In this document: piece by piece, positions 48,249 through 48,437 of the stretch
Position numbering within the stretch: the stretch's first letter is position 1
Layout of the letters: each line of letters starts with the position of its first letter
Assembly: GCA_035292685.1 (NCBI GenBank)
Contig: DATDPP010000009.1
Location: 1-48,437, forward strand
Reading direction: 5' to 3'
From: JALYNX01 sp035292685
GTDB taxonomy: Bacteria > Actinomycetota > Acidimicrobiia > Spongiisociales > ZC4RG35
Length of the DNA stretch: 48,437 nucleotides
Translations under genes and position numbers: made by a program
The notes under the pieces: generated by a model
Database searches by the model: none
The model's input: the letters and a program-made list of their open reading frames with translations, nothing else
What the model was told of the DNA's origin: nothing

Positions 48249-48437
48249 TCAGGCCGGGGCGCTGGTGGGGTGCATCTCCTCGAAGCGACCCAGGATCTCG
48301 GCCTGCTGGGTGGCCACTTTCGGGTCGGCGGCCCGCCGGGGATGGGGTAGGTCGATGGCGATGTCGTCGAAGATCCGGCCGCCCGGGGCGAGAACGATGA
48401 TTCGATCCGAAAGCTGGACCGCCTCGACCACGTCGTG
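48249..48437 (-). CDS. ABC transporter ATP-binding protein, C-terminal part (TauB/SsuB-like)
   Basis: Only the last 62 residues are in the window; the gene runs off the right edge. HDVVEAVQLSDRIIVLAPGGRIFDDI begins at the H-loop His and is followed by DLPHPRR, typical of NitT/TauT-type ATPases for sulfonates, nitrate or aromatic/pyrimidine compounds. Convergent with the cyclase gene. Confidence 0.75.
   Translation of the reverse strand, partial: HDVVEAVQLSDRIIVLAPGGRIFDDIAIDLPHPRRAADPKVATQQAEILGRFEEMHPTSAPA

Noticed and set aside
1..48437. tRNA, rRNA, insertion sequence or prophage
   Set aside because: No tRNA-like cloverleaf with a TTCGANTC arm, rRNA segment, transposase, integrase or phage gene was noticed by eye.

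Overview
The window is GC-rich, gene-dense bacterial chromosome with many GTG/TTG starts, 1-8 nt stop/start overlaps and very short intergenic gaps. Several features point to an actinobacterium: an LLM-type (F420-like) oxidoreductase, an Mrp ATPase without the CxxC motif, DUF5317 and DUF2752 membrane proteins, a class E-like sortase, a PPi-type phosphofructokinase, and about 14 genes with a TANNNT -10 hexamer only 6-9 nt before the start codon (leaderless-type). An uncultured Acidimicrobiia-like lineage is my guess; I cannot prove the rank. I saw no rRNA, tRNA, CRISPR, IS element or phage genes. About 50 protein genes were found; the last is cut by the window edge.

Layout. (1) 28-3282, minus strand: four overlapping genes (MFS transporter, 80-aa membrane protein, class III aminotransferase, GNAT). 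(2) 3327-6034: agmatinase (+) facing a GNAT/C45-acyltransferase pair (-). (3) 6117-7136: DUF4349 lipoprotein, ended by a strong bidirectional terminator. (4) 7188-15329: polyamine island. The minus strand carries an amidohydrolase and potA-potB-potC-potD; the divergent plus strand carries a class III aminotransferase and a PuuB-like FAD oxidase. With the agmatinase this suggests agmatine/putrescine import and breakdown. (5) 15340-21214: two membrane proteins, then Mrp (Fe-S carrier) divergent from a SufR-like regulator with four C-terminal cysteines, followed by aconitase, a Fe-S enzyme. (6) 21168-26675: TlpA-like thioredoxin, sortase, enoyl-CoA hydratase, DUF5317, and two membrane HD/HD-GYP proteins with a possible small leader ORF. 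(7) 27012-36286: an unknown protein coupled to a gamma-glutamyltransferase-like enzyme, LLM oxidoreductase, HhH protein, RlmN, LysM/M23 peptidase, flavin reductase-like protein, DUF885 protein and a phosphotransferase. (8) 36304-39653: two enolase-superfamily enzymes with a PPi-type phosphofructokinase. (9) 39708-48437: catabolic cluster with a Bug/TctC-like protein lacking a signal peptide, LigB- and LigA-like dioxygenase subunits, a D-hydroxyacid dehydrogenase, two paralogous small membrane proteins, two SDRs, a dihydroxypyridine-hydroxylase-like flavoprotein, a HisD paralogue, a cyclase-family hydrolase and the end of a TauB/SsuB-like ATPase.

The most unusual non-coding structure is a set of four elements phased at 7 nt (near 4340, 18424, 29187 and 32889). 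Each overlaps the stop codon of at least one gene, and at least three fold back on themselves. Other points are the leaderless-type start architecture, two genes whose conserved N-terminus seems to need a CTG start, and the catabolic cluster, whose substrate I cannot assign.
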